A DNA stretch of 64,000 bases, taken from NCBI RefSeq assembly GCF_041435195.1, contig NZ_CP108106.1, positions 8,755,001-8,819,000 on the forward strand, given 5' to 3'. The DNA comes from Streptomyces sp. NBC_00224. Its GTDB lineage: Bacteria; Actinomycetota; Actinomycetes; Streptomycetales; Streptomycetaceae. Shown here one piece after another: positions 18,002-26,578 of this stretch (position 1 is the first letter of the stretch; each line of letters begins with the position of its first letter). The notes below the pieces were generated by a model. It was not told the origin of the DNA and made no database searches. It worked only from the letters and a program-made list of their open reading frames with translations. The position numbers were made by a program, and so were the translations under genes.

Positions 18002-18897
18002 CGGGACGTACTCGCCCGAGCCATCCGTCCTGCGCGGCCCGGCAGCTACGCGGGCGCGGCGCGGTCACCACCCCGTTCGGCCAAGTCAGGCGCACCTGAC
18101 CGAGCCGTTCGTGCAGGGCGTCGAGCCAGCCGCGCCCCGCCTCCAGCCAGACCTGGACCGAGGACAGCGATTCACCATGGTCCGCCACGGTGACGACGGG
18201 CACGGGCACCCTTGACCATCAGAGCGACGTGACGGGCGTGAAGTTCCCTGCGTCGGCGGCGAGGCCTCCGCCCCGGGCACGTCAGCGCGAGCTCGTACGG
18301 CCCTGCCCGCGTGCCGGGTCTTCGCCCGGGCAAGGGCGGGCCCCGTGCTGTCGACCGGTAGCCGCGGCCTCCTGGAGGGCGGACACCTGCTGTGCCGTGA
18401 GTGCTGTGCATGGGGCGGGGGAGAGGGAGTCCCGATCGGGATGGGGCGATGGGTGCCGGGCTGGCGAGTGCGGCATGCAGCCGGTCGATTTCCTCTGATT
18501 CCGAGGTGATTGCTACGTACCGCTGGTGCTTCGGAAGGGTAGGATCGGTCACTCTTGGTGATGCTGAGGCGTCTCGAAGGTGAGCCGCCCCATAGGACCT
18601 ACGTCACCGTACGAGCGAGGATCGTAGCTCCGCAGGTCGCCGTACCGGCGCTCTAGGCGGGCTCCCACCTGCATGAATCACCTTCCGGCCGGGGCGGGGG
18701 CCTTGGTCGTGGGCTGCGAGGCTGTCTAGTAGGTGGGGTTGTTGCCAGGCCGTTGGGGCGCCGGTAGAACTGGATGAGTCGCCGAGCGGCCCGGGTGTTT
18801 CTTCCCGCCGCAGACGAATCCCTCTCCCTCGTGTGAGTGGCTCACGCATGCCTGTGGCGTGCCGCGACCGTCCTTGTCCCCGTTGGAAGGCCTGCCT
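18002..18897. other. gene-poor stretch with possible decayed minus-strand gene
   Basis: No intact gene is convincing here. On the minus strand an opening at 18552 (MTDPTLPKHQRYVAITSES) reads like a real protein start but loses coding character within about 40 codons. A different minus frame near 18209-18100 (SLSSVQVWLEAGRGWLDAL) again looks protein-like. This could be one gene broken by frameshifts. The last 100 bases should hold the promoter of the transglycosylase-like gene. No c-di-AMP (ydaO-type) riboswitch sequence was recognised. Confidence 0.3.
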
Positions 18898-19302
18898 GTG
18901 TCGAAGTCCGTCATCCGCCGCATCGCCGCTTCGAAGAAGACCCTCGCGGGTGCCGTCGTCGCCCTCGGTGCCGCCGGTTCCATGCTCGCCACGGTTCCCG
19001 CCCAGGCGGCCCCGTCGAGCGCCAAGGCGATCGCCCAGCAGATGATCAAGGACCCGGCGCAGTTCGCGGCCTTCAACAACATCGTTTCCCATGAGAGTGG
19101 CTGGGACCACACCGCCACGAACTCCTCCTCGGGCGCCTATGGCCTGGTCCAGGCTCTGCCGGCCTCGAAGATGGCCTCGGCCGGTGCGGACTGGAAGACC
19201 AACCCGGCCACCCAGATCAAGTGGGGCCTGGACTACATGAACGACCGCTACGGCAGCCCCGTCGGCGCCTGGAACTTCTGGCAGACCCACCACTGGTACT
19301 AA
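18898..19302 (+). CDS. secreted transglycosylase-like (SLT) protein
   Basis: A 134-residue protein. GGAAGG lies eight bases before GTG 18898, which decides the start over an upstream in-frame ATG. The signal peptide covers residues 1-38 (KKTLAGAVVALGAAGSMLA, ending AQA). The mature domain is a compact lysozyme-like fold with FNNIVSHESGWDHTATNSSSGAYGL, where the Glu of HESGW is the expected catalytic acid, followed by GLVQALP and a C-terminal Trp-rich WNFWQTHHWY. This is the small actinobacterial family related to aggregation-promoting-factor and resuscitation-type muralytic enzymes. It likely trims peptidoglycan outside the membrane. Confidence 0.85.
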   Translation: MSKSVIRRIAASKKTLAGAVVALGAAGSMLATVPAQAAPSSAKAIAQQMIKDPAQFAAFNNIVSHESGWDHTATNSSSGAYGLVQALPASKMASAGADWKTNPATQIKWGLDYMNDRYGSPVGAWNFWQTHHWY

Positions 19303-19329
19303 GCCACCAGCGGTAGCAGACACACCAAC

Positions 19330-19361
19330 GACGCTCGACCGGGACTACCCGGCCGAGCGTC
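19330..19361 (+). terminator. hairpin terminator of the transglycosylase-like gene
   Basis: gacgctcg (19330-19337) pairs with cgagcgtc (19354-19361), and ccggg pairs with cccgg inside, with one mismatch between the stems and loop acta. TTT follows. It lies 28 bases after the stop. Confidence 0.75.
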
Positions 19362-19432
19362 TTTGCGTATGCGGCGGCGTGCACGGGGCGCCATCGGGCG
19401 TCGGGGCCGCTGCCCGCGCGCTCGGGCCGGCT

Positions 19433-19526
19433 GTTTCGACCATGAACGGTGAGTGGGTCGTGTAAACGGTGAGTGGGTCGTGTAGATGACCTGGGCATTG
19501 GGGGAAAGGCGCTCGTTGATGAAGCG
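19433..19526 (-). pseudogene. scrap of an OLD/AAA-type ATPase gene
   Basis: The minus strand encodes LLRFINERLSPNAQVIYTTHSPF and, after a frame jump, THSPFMVETAG. This matches the C-terminal switch region of OLD-family/AAA ATPases (QVIxTTHSPFMVE). The jump is explained by a 20-bp tandem duplication in the middle. Neither side of the fragment continues the family, and it abuts an IS110 fragment at about 19527. It is non-functional. Confidence 0.5.
19445..19484. repeat. 20-bp tandem duplication
   Basis: The unit aacggtgagtgggtcgtgta occurs twice head to tail at 19445-19464 and 19465-19484. Removing one copy restores the reading frame of the overlapping ATPase scrap, so this looks like the event that broke it. 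Confidence 0.9.
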
Positions 19527-19885
19527 CAGGAGGGCCATCAACCGGCTCCGCGGCCACCTCACCGAGATCTTCCCCGGGCTGGAGCGTGAACTCGACCTGG
19601 GCAACCTCGGCTCCCTGGTACTTCTGACCGGCTACCAGACCCCGGCCGCCATCCGTCGCACCGGCCGACGGCGTCTGGCCGCCTGGCTGCACAACCGCAA
19701 GGTCTGCAGCGCCGCCGAACTCGCAGCCAAAGCCGTCCGGGCCGCAGAAGAGCAGCACGCCACCATCCCTGGCAAGGACATGACCGCCCACGTGGTGCAC
19801 TCCCTGAGCAGGGAAGGTGATGGCCTTCAACAAGAGGATCGCGGAGACCGAGAAGCCCATAGAGGTAGTGGTGCGAAGAAGGTTT
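19527..19885 (+). pseudogene. IS110-family transposase fragment, frameshifted
   Basis: The plus strand encodes RRRAINRLRGHLTEIFPGL, then LTGYQTPAAIRRTGRRRL and AAEEQHATIPGKDMTAHVVH, the middle section of IS110-family (DEDD-type) transposases. Near 19815 the frame shifts by one base: the continuation MAFNKRIAETEKPIE is in the next frame. Both the N-terminal catalytic domain and the C-terminal transposase_20-like domain are missing. The 5' boundary meets an ATPase scrap and the 3' boundary runs into the end of the lysE-like gene, so no element ends were found. Confidence 0.7.
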
Positions 19886-19896
19886 CTGGACGGAGG

Positions 19897-20556
19897 TCAA
19901 GCCCGCGCGCGGGCGGGTACCTCCCGGGCGAGAGTGATCGCGACAGCACCGAGAAGGCTCCCAGTGGTCCAGCGTTGCCACTTGGCCCATGCCGGGCGGC
20001 TCTTGAGCAGGCTGGCGATTGATCCAGCTGCGAGCACGATCAGCGCGTTCACGGTGAGGCCCACCGCGATCTGCACAGCGCCGAGAGTGAACCCTTGGGC
20101 CGTGGTGTGGCCGCGTGCGGGATCGATGAACTGCGGGATGAGGGCGAGGTACAAGATGGCGACCTTCGGGTTGAGCAGGTTGGTGATCAGCCCCATCCGC
20201 AGCAGCCTCCAGTGCGAGTCGCGCTGGAGGCTGCTTGGCTCGAACAACCCGCGGCCTCCCTGCCTGAGTGCCTGCCAGGCCAGGAATGCGAGGTAGGCCG
20301 CGCCGACAGCCTTAAAACCGATGTACAGCCACGGGACGGCAACGAAGATCACCGCCAACCCCACGTTGGCCAAAGTCATGTACACGAGGAAGCCCGCCGC
20401 AGTCCCGGCCAGCGAGACAAGCCCAGCCATGCGTCCCTGGCTGACGCTCCGAGACACCAGGTACACCATGTTCGGGCCCGGCGTCAGTGCCATTCCTAGT
20501 TCGACCAGGGCCATTCCGCCGGCTGCCGTCGATGAGATCATCACACACGCCACCAT
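19897..20556 (-). CDS. LysE/RhtB-family exporter
   Basis: A 219-residue inner-membrane protein with six hydrophobic segments. The family signature LTPGPNMVYLVSRSVSQG lies near residues 20-38, and NLLNPKVAILYLALIPQF near 140-157 is the second conserved block. Such proteins export amino acids or small polar metabolites in exchange for protons. ATG 20556 gives the usual family length; longer upstream starts exist in the frame. The gene is intact although surrounded by debris (IS110 fragment at its 3' side, a frameshifted secreted-protein gene upstream), and no partner regulator is next to it. Confidence 0.87.
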   Translation of the reverse strand: MVACVMISSTAAGGMALVELGMALTPGPNMVYLVSRSVSQGRMAGLVSLAGTAAGFLVYMTLANVGLAVIFVAVPWLYIGFKAVGAAYLAFLAWQALRQGGRGLFEPSSLQRDSHWRLLRMGLITNLLNPKVAILYLALIPQFIDPARGHTTAQGFTLGAVQIAVGLTVNALIVLAAGSIASLLKSRPAWAKWQRWTTGSLLGAVAITLAREVPARARA

Positions 20557-20890
20557 GTCAGACGCGGCGCACCAGGTGTCACCCGGCATCCGGTCGGCCG
20601 TGCTCCAGGTGGTGGGGCACGCACACACGGCGGCTGAGAAGCCGTATTCCTATCAGTCATGAGGGCGGTGCTGGTCGAACAGGGAACACGGGCGTGTGAT
20701 CTTGCCGGGTGGGTGCATGAAGGCAGGGTCTCCGGTGCAGCACGAGGGTGAGGGAGTCAACTCGTCGGTATAGAAGATCTGTTGAGTGAGCTGTACGCCG
20801 TTTCGCCCTCAGTGTCCGTGCGCTACACGTGGCGCCCCGACGAGATCCGGGGTCCCGGTCGCATCGGCACCACTGGGGACCCGGAACACG
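20557..20890. other. no gene recognised
   Basis: About 330 bases upstream of the LysE-like gene. The promoter of that minus-strand gene should be here, but I see no convincing coding frame or strong repeat. Confidence 0.4.
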
Positions 20891-21333
20891 TCATAGGAGC
20901 GAGACACTGCCCCTGGCTCCCACACCGGCAGTAGCAGGCCCCTCCGCAGGAATCACCGGGGGCTCGTTGTTGAACGGCTGGCTCCCGTCACATACGTTCA
21001 CGTCCGCGATGCCGAGGTTGATCTCCCGCGGATACAGCAGGTACTCCTCGCCCTTGGCCGGGTCCAAACCGCATGCGGCAGGGCTGGATGCGGTGCGTAC
21101 ACGGGTGACCTGCTCTTCTCCCTTGTATGTGGTGATGACTCTGATGTTGGCCGTCGTCCGGCCGTGGTGAGCACATCCGCCGCCCACAGTGCGCCGGGTG
21201 GCAGTACCTCGGGCGCTCGCGCCTCAAACCGTGGCGGCACTGGGGCGGCCGCCGACGGCGACACCATGAACGGCACCGCGAGGCCGGCCGAGACACCTGC
21301 AGGAGCCGCTGTACGCACAAGACGCCTACGCAT
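20891..21333 (-). pseudogene. frameshifted secreted protein, TIMP/netrin-like class
   Basis: From ATG 21333 the minus strand encodes a signal peptide (RRRLVRTAAPAGVSAGLAVP, then SPSAAA) and LWAADVLTTAGR. At about 21170 the sensible continuation TTANIRVITTYKGEEQVTRV, then SSPAACGLDPAKGEEYLLY and VNVCDGSQPF, moves to a neighbouring frame. Streptomycete secreted proteins with this layout (IRVxxxYKG, AACGxxxxxGxxYLxY, LCDG) belong to a TIMP/netrin-like class of unknown role. The expected N-terminal Cys pair after the signal peptide is also absent. One or more indels appear to have inactivated it. Confidence 0.55.
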
Positions 21334-21626
21334 GGAAAATCCCCCACTCCACCGAACCGAAAAAGCCGCACGCCGCCCTCGCCCCTCACTCCTGGACAAC
21401 AAAGCAGCGTGCGAGCGATGACAGACCCAACCCACCCACGGTGCTCCGACATCGAACACCCCTGCCCCGGACCGCCGGTGGGCGGAGCCCCAGCATGGGG
21501 CGGGCCCACCCTTGCCCTGGAGTGGGGCGGCGGCACGCCAGCGCCTCCTGCCTGCGCCGGGCGGCGTGGGCAGGGTCGGGCACCGGCTTTTCGAGCAGGT
21601 CGCGGCCAGCGTCCGTTTGGGCAGGA

Positions 21627-22904
21627 TCAGGGACGGCACGCAACGCGTGTGACAAGGGGATCCGCCGCGCCGCCCCCGTTTCTGACGCAGGTGAGGTCGG
21701 CGTCGGCGGGTTCGCGGTCGGCCTTCAGTGCAGGCTCGGGCTTGTGGACTCTTCCGGCCGTGGCGTGCCCGGCGGAGGCGCTCGGGGCCGCGGCAGAGGA
21801 GGCAACGCGGAGCGTTAGTTCTCGCAGCTGGCGGCCGGTGGCAGTGATGTCGTATCGGCGCGCGTTATGGAGAGCCTCTTTGGTCAGGTCCTGGCGCCGG
21901 TGCAAGTCCCGGCCCATCTCGTCTAGGGCCTCGGCCAGCGAGTGCGGGTTGCCAGGGGTGTAGGGAACGCCACCGTTCCCGAGGACATCCCTCACGCCAG
22001 GAAGATCGGAGTAGGCGACCGGAAGTCCGTGGGCCTGGGCCTCGATGAGGACGAGCCCGAAAGCCTCCAGACCTCTGGTCGTGAAGACGAAGGCGTCGAA
22101 GCCCGGCAAGCGGCGCCACAGTTCGGTGCGGGGCAGGAACGGAACGAAAAGAACCCGGTCGCGCAGCCCGAGTTCGATAGCCCGCTGTTCCAGATGCTCC
22201 CGGAGGATTCCTTCGCCGATCACGGTCAAGTGGTGCGGCTGATCGGTTAGAGCGAGGGCTTTGACTGCGGTGATCGTGGATTTGTTGTCGTCCAGACGAC
22301 CAGCGTGCACCAGAGACAGGGGGCCGATGCCAGTGGGCGGTTGATTGCGTACCCGGGCATCGCTCAAACGGATGCCCCACGGGATGACGGTGAGGCGATC
22401 GGTGAATCGGTGTCGGGTGAGACGGTCGATGCGATCGGCGAGCGCGGAGGTCGGGGCGACGATCGCCGCGCTTGCGGCAGCAACTTCGTTCATGCCCTCG
22501 CGTTCCGATGGACTGCGCTCGGCCGCCATCACGTCGGGGCCGTGGGCGATGGCGATGATCGGGATGTTGCCGGCAGTTCGGGTGAGGGCCAGGCTGAGAG
22601 CGAACCCGAGGTTCTGGGCGTGTATGGCGTGCGGCTGGATCTCGTTGACGAGCGCACCGACCTCACGCGTCAACGCGTCAACGTAGGGGGCGAAGTCCGG
22701 GCCGTGGGGACGCTTCGCCGTGGAGAGGGTGATCAGCCGATCAAATGCAGCCTTCCATGCCGGGGCGACCGGTGCTCTGCCCAGGAAGGTCGTGTGGAAT
22801 CCAGGCATTGCGCCGTAGAGATCGCTGGCGAGGATCATGCTCCCGGATGAGGGTACGCAGGTGCGGTTGATGCCGGTCAGGATGCTCAGGAGTTGGGTGG
22901 TCAT
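21627..22904 (-). CDS. GT4-type glycosyltransferase
   Basis: A 425-residue GT-B glycosyltransferase. The N-terminal half carries an acceptor domain (HAQNLGFALSLALT; AIAHGPDVMAAERSP). The C-terminal half has the GT4 donor pattern: LVHAGRLDDNKSTITAVKAL, then GEGILREHLEQRAIELGLRDRV, then EAFGLVLIEAQAHGLPV with the E-x7-E motif. ATG 22904 overlaps the stop of the upstream 462-residue gene (ATGA), so the two are translated together. The sugar donor is probably a nucleotide sugar, perhaps a uronic acid made by the dehydrogenase two genes upstream; that link is inference. The last 60 residues are low-complexity Ala/Pro. Confidence 0.85.
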   Translation of the reverse strand: MTTQLLSILTGINRTCVPSSGSMILASDLYGAMPGFHTTFLGRAPVAPAWKAAFDRLITLSTAKRPHGPDFAPYVDALTREVGALVNEIQPHAIHAQNLGFALSLALTRTAGNIPIIAIAHGPDVMAAERSPSEREGMNEVAAASAAIVAPTSALADRIDRLTRHRFTDRLTVIPWGIRLSDARVRNQPPTGIGPLSLVHAGRLDDNKSTITAVKALALTDQPHHLTVIGEGILREHLEQRAIELGLRDRVLFVPFLPRTELWRRLPGFDAFVFTTRGLEAFGLVLIEAQAHGLPVAYSDLPGVRDVLGNGGVPYTPGNPHSLAEALDEMGRDLHRRQDLTKEALHNARRYDITATGRQLRELTLRVASSAAAPSASAGHATAGRVHKPEPALKADREPADADLTCVRNGGGAADPLVTRVACRP

Positions 22905-24289
22905 GCGGAGACTCCGTCCATCGATAGCCGGTTGGTGGGAATCGGAGACCGGGCCCCCTGGGCAGGATGAACTGGTGCATGATCGGTGGCGTTCTGCGTC
23001 GCGCGCTGGCGGGGTGGCGCCCACCACGAAGCCAGGTGCGGCGTGAAGACGGCCGTGACCTCCTCAGCCGGATGTAGATAGCCCTTACTGTCCTGTTGTG
23101 CCGTCCACGCCCTGACGGACGATCGGGGGTAGACGGGATTTATCCCTATCTCTCCTTTGGGGAGGATCCCGTTGAAGGGAGTGGGGATTCCCTCGCTGTT
23201 CCAGTAGTCCCATGCCTCAAGAGCCTTGGCTTTCTCGAAGCAGTGGTACAGCTGCCGGTAGCGGGACATGTACCGGATCTCGCGGAAGATCATCTGGCCG
23301 ATCAGCCCAGGCGCGGCGTTCTGGATCGTCGGGAGATCAGCGCCCTCGAAGGCGACCGATGCCGCGTCCTGGGACGGGTGCAGCGCGGTCCGGGCGAACA
23401 GGTGGGACAGCCGCCGCCGGACGTACTCGGCGGCTCCCGGGCAGAGAGCCGGTTCGATGCCGTCGATGAGCTGGACGAGCCGGTGGTGGCGCGGATGGAA
23501 ACGGGCCAGGTCGAACAACTGGTTCATGCCGTCCACGGCGGCGAAGCTGAGTCGTTTGTAGAGGCAGTTGTTCAGCTCTCCCGCATGGGCACAGGCCTTG
23601 GTCTCGGGAGTGGTGGAGTGGAGCATCAGGTATTCGGAGAGCACCTCGAAGTAGAGGTAGCCGAGGAACGGCACGTGGGCCGCAGCGTCGGACAGCTGGT
23701 CGATGAACTCGGGTGCCGGGGTGGCATGGCCGGCGGCGTTGCGCAGGGCGACGTCGAGGAACATGGCTGCGGCGCGCAGCCCGGCCAGCACGGCGCGGTC
23801 GAGCTGTTCGTTCTCGGCCGGGGTGAGGAAGCTCTGGTAGCGCCGGTAGGTACGCAGGTGGATGGCGCCGAGATGCAGGTAGTCGAGGCCCTTGGGCCGG
23901 ATCGGGGCATCCGGGGTGACCTCGAAGACCATGGGCGTGGTGGAGGGTTTCGTGCGCATCAGGTAGGCGCCGAGGTTGTGCGGGCGCAGTCCTTTGGGCT
24001 CGCTGGTGAGAGGCGAGCAGTACAGGGCTCCGACCAGGCATCCGGTGGAGACGTGCAGCTCCCGGCTGGTGCGGATGGCGTCGATGTCCTTGGTGGTGTG
24101 CAGCAGGTACATCGGCTGTCCGCTGACGAGCGCTTCGGTCATGGCGTTGTGTCGTATCAGCCACCCGTTGGGGGTCGAGCGTTCCAAGTAGTGGCGCCAG
24201 TCGCCCTCGCTGTCGGCCAGCGAGGCAGGAATGCGACGCTGGGCGGGCACGGTGTAGTCCGTGTGGGCGTATTCCCATTCGTCGCGCAA
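22901..24289 (-). CDS. 462-residue protein of unknown function
   Basis: I do not recognise this protein. It starts with TTG 24289, supported by AGGAG about eight bases upstream. There is no signal peptide or clear membrane helix. Notable stretches are MYLLHTTKDIDAIRTSREL (residues ~60-78), faintly like the start of ADP-ribosyl- or phosphotransferase folds (LxHxTxxxxxxxIxxxGxL), and an alpha-helical middle with FLGYLYFEVLSEYLMLHS and REIRYMSRYRQLYHCFEKA. The gene sits 53 bases after the UDP-sugar dehydrogenase and overlaps the GT4 gene, which suggests a biosynthetic role in the same pathway. Coding bias is normal for the window. Confidence 0.7.
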   Translation of the reverse strand: MRDEWEYAHTDYTVPAQRRIPASLADSEGDWRHYLERSTPNGWLIRHNAMTEALVSGQPMYLLHTTKDIDAIRTSRELHVSTGCLVGALYCSPLTSEPKGLRPHNLGAYLMRTKPSTTPMVFEVTPDAPIRPKGLDYLHLGAIHLRTYRRYQSFLTPAENEQLDRAVLAGLRAAAMFLDVALRNAAGHATPAPEFIDQLSDAAAHVPFLGYLYFEVLSEYLMLHSTTPETKACAHAGELNNCLYKRLSFAAVDGMNQLFDLARFHPRHHRLVQLIDGIEPALCPGAAEYVRRRLSHLFARTALHPSQDAASVAFEGADLPTIQNAAPGLIGQMIFREIRYMSRYRQLYHCFEKAKALEAWDYWNSEGIPTPFNGILPKGEIGINPVYPRSSVRAWTAQQDSKGYLHPAEEVTAVFTPHLASWWAPPRQRATQNATDHAPVHPAQGARSPIPTNRLSMDGVSA

Positions 24290-24342
24290 AGGAACTCCTG
24301 GGGATGGAAGGTCGGCAGCCGGTCCGGGGGAATCGCGAGAGG

Positions 24343-25599
24343 CTAAAGAACCTCGACGTTCGCTCCGGACATGCGGTTTCGGCAGTCGAGAACCCAGGGC
24401 GCGTGTTCCTGGATCATCGCAAGGTCGAAGCGTGTGTGGTCCATGAGGAGCACCACGACGTCAGCGGCCGCGACCTCCTCGGGAGTCGCGGCCACCCGGC
24501 ACACGGCCCGCTCGGTACCGGCGCCGTCCGCGATGTTGGGGTCGGCGCCGCGGACCTCGGCGCCGAGGCTGATGAGGAGTTCGGCGACACGTGCCGACGG
24601 TGAGTTGCGGAGGTCGGTGGCGTTGAACTTGTAGGTCAGCCCGAGCAGCAGGATCCGGGATCCGGTGATGGTCGTGCCGCGCTTGGCGAGTGCTTCCACG
24701 ACACGCCGGACGACGTAGTCGGGCATATGGCGGTTCACGTCGTCGGCGAGTTCCACGAACCGGAAGGGGACGCCGAGGTCTTCCCGGATCTTCCACGCCA
24801 GGAACAACGGGTCGACGGGCAGGCAGTGCCCACCGATGCCCGGCCCCGGGGTGAACCGCGTGAACCCGAAGGGCTTGGTCGCAGCCGCGTCGATCGCCTC
24901 CCAGATGTTCACGCCGAGGCGGCCGGTCAGCGTCGCCAACTCGTTGATCATGGAGATGTTGACGAGCCGGAAGGTGTTCTCGATCAGCTTGGCCAGCTCG
25001 GCGACCCTGGGCCCGGACACCGGCACTGTGGTCTGGAAGATGCCGTCGTAGAAGCCCTTGATGACATCGAGGGATGTGGCGTCGATTCCGGACACCACTT
25101 TGGGCGTCCCCTCGAACGACCACCTCTGGTTCCCCGGGGCGATGCGCTCGGGACTGAATCCGGCCAGGAAGTCCACCCCGCCTTTGAGGCCCGAGCACTT
25201 TTCCAGGATCGGCAGCAGCAGTTCCTCGGTGGTGCCTGGATAGCTCGTCGACTCCAGGACAACGGTCGCGCCGGGACGAAGGTACTCACCCAGCGTCCGG
25301 GCGCAGGACTCGATGTAGGTCAGGTCGGGCACGCCGTCCCGCAACGGCGTCGGCACGGTGATGACCGCGATGTCGAAGCCAGCCAGCGCGCCGGCGTCGG
25401 CGGTCGCCGAGTAGGCCCCGGAATCCAGCACCGCGCGCAGCCGTGCGGAGGCCACGTCCTGCACGTAGGACTGGCCGGCGGCGAGCTGTTGGACGCGGTG
25501 CGGGTCCACGTCGTAGCCGACGACACAGTGCCCCACCTCTGCGGCGCGTACGGCCAGGGGAAGCCCTACGTAGCCCTGACCAGCGACAACTATCTGCAT
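24343..25599 (-). CDS. UDP-sugar 6-dehydrogenase (nucleotide-sugar dehydrogenase)
   Basis: A 418-residue NAD-dependent enzyme that oxidises C6 of a nucleotide sugar to a uronate in two steps. The Rossmann start is VAGQGYVGLPLAVRAAEVGH. The central region has STSYPGTTEELL, SPERIAPGN and ELAKLIENTFRLVNI. The catalytic Cys is in GIGGHCLPVDPLFL (residue ~266). The C-terminal UDP-binding domain carries GLTYKFNATDLRNSPS. The GGHCxPVDP wording and length fit the UDP-N-acetyl-hexosamine (WecC/WbpA-like) branch better than UDP-glucose dehydrogenases. It is the first gene of the minus-strand trio with the unknown protein and the GT4. Confidence 0.92.
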   Translation of the reverse strand: MQIVVAGQGYVGLPLAVRAAEVGHCVVGYDVDPHRVQQLAAGQSYVQDVASARLRAVLDSGAYSATADAGALAGFDIAVITVPTPLRDGVPDLTYIESCARTLGEYLRPGATVVLESTSYPGTTEELLLPILEKCSGLKGGVDFLAGFSPERIAPGNQRWSFEGTPKVVSGIDATSLDVIKGFYDGIFQTTVPVSGPRVAELAKLIENTFRLVNISMINELATLTGRLGVNIWEAIDAAATKPFGFTRFTPGPGIGGHCLPVDPLFLAWKIREDLGVPFRFVELADDVNRHMPDYVVRRVVEALAKRGTTITGSRILLLGLTYKFNATDLRNSPSARVAELLISLGAEVRGADPNIADGAGTERAVCRVAATPEEVAAADVVVLLMDHTRFDLAMIQEHAPWVLDCRNRMSGANVEVL

Positions 25600-25665
25600 G
25601 GCAGCTCCTACTCGATGGCGGTGCTTGAATGGGCCTTCGGTCCTGGTCTGGCAAGGAGAAGCGCT

Positions 25666-26439
25666 GTGCCCCTGGTGTCTGTCGTGATGCCCGTGTACAA
25701 CTCAGCAGCCACGCTCGGCGCAGCCGTGCGATCGGTGCTCACGCAGACCCACAGCGACCTGGAGCTGCTGGTCACCGACGACCAGTCCTGCGATGGCTCC
25801 ATGGACCTGCTGCGCGAGTTCGCCGAGCAGGACGAGCGAGTCCTGCCGCAGGCGGCACCCGAACGGGGCGGTGCGGGCCGGGCCCGCAACCTGGCGATCG
25901 AGCGGGCCCGCGGGGACTACATCGCCTTTCTCGACAGCGACGACATGTGGCTGCCGGAGAAGATCGAGAGGCAGCTCGTCTTCGCCGCGGAAGGCGACGC
26001 GCCATTGACGTTCACCTCGTACTTCAAGATGGACGCCGACTATCACGGTGAGAGCACCGGCTGGGTCCCGAACGGGCGCGTGGTCCATGCGCGGGAGCAT
26101 GTGGACTACCGCGCGATGCTGGTCCAAGACCACATCGGTGCTCTCACCGCCATGTACGACCGTAAGGTCCTGGGCACGAGGCTGATGCCGGAAATGCGCA
26201 AGCGCCAGGACTACGCCCTGTGGCTGTCGATCATGCGGGACGGCGCGGACGCCCGGGGCCTGGCTGAGCCGCTTGCGGTTTACAGGGCCCACCAGGCGGG
26301 ATCGCTGTCCTCCAACAAGCTGTCGCTCGTGCCATACAACTGGGCCCTGTACCGCGAGCACGAGCATCTGTCGGTCCCGCGGGCAACGCGGGCGCTGGCC
26401 GGCGCTGTGTGGCAGTCCATGCGCAACTCGCGCATCTAG
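25666..26439 (+). CDS. GT2-family glycosyltransferase
   Basis: A 257-residue GT-A enzyme opening PLVSVVMPVYNSAATLGAAV, with the nucleotide-binding block DLELLVTDDQSCDGS and the metal-binding DxD-type sequence FLDSDDMWLPEK at about residue 90. QDYALWLSIMR near residue 180 fits the acceptor-side ED-type motif. AAGGAGA lies six bases before GTG 25666, so the much longer upstream open frame is a shadow of the dehydrogenase. It reads divergently from the dehydrogenase, with 66 bases between their starts, and convergently with the oxygenase gene. Confidence 0.88.
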   Translation: MPLVSVVMPVYNSAATLGAAVRSVLTQTHSDLELLVTDDQSCDGSMDLLREFAEQDERVLPQAAPERGGAGRARNLAIERARGDYIAFLDSDDMWLPEKIERQLVFAAEGDAPLTFTSYFKMDADYHGESTGWVPNGRVVHAREHVDYRAMLVQDHIGALTAMYDRKVLGTRLMPEMRKRQDYALWLSIMRDGADARGLAEPLAVYRAHQAGSLSSNKLSLVPYNWALYREHEHLSVPRATRALAGAVWQSMRNSRI

Positions 26440-26445
26440 ATCCGT

Positions 26446-26469
26446 GCACGGGCTCGGTGAGCCCGGTGC
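26446..26469 (+). terminator. probable terminator after the GT2 gene
   Basis: GGGCTC (26450-26455) pairs with GAGCCC (26459-26464) around GGT, extended by imperfect GCAC/GGTGC pairing, just after the stop and between convergent genes. Confidence 0.5.
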
Positions 26470-26578
26470 GCGACCGTTTCCGGAGGTGGCCGGCAGGGCT
26501 CCGCCTCGTGGCCCCGCCGCGTGCTCGGCGGCTGGACCCGTGGGCGGGACTCGGCGGGGTAGTGGTCCCATCGGCCGG

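Noticed and set aside
18600-18897. c-di-AMP riboswitch upstream of the transglycosylase-like gene
   Set aside because: Streptomycete muralytic genes often carry one, but I could not match the conserved blocks here.
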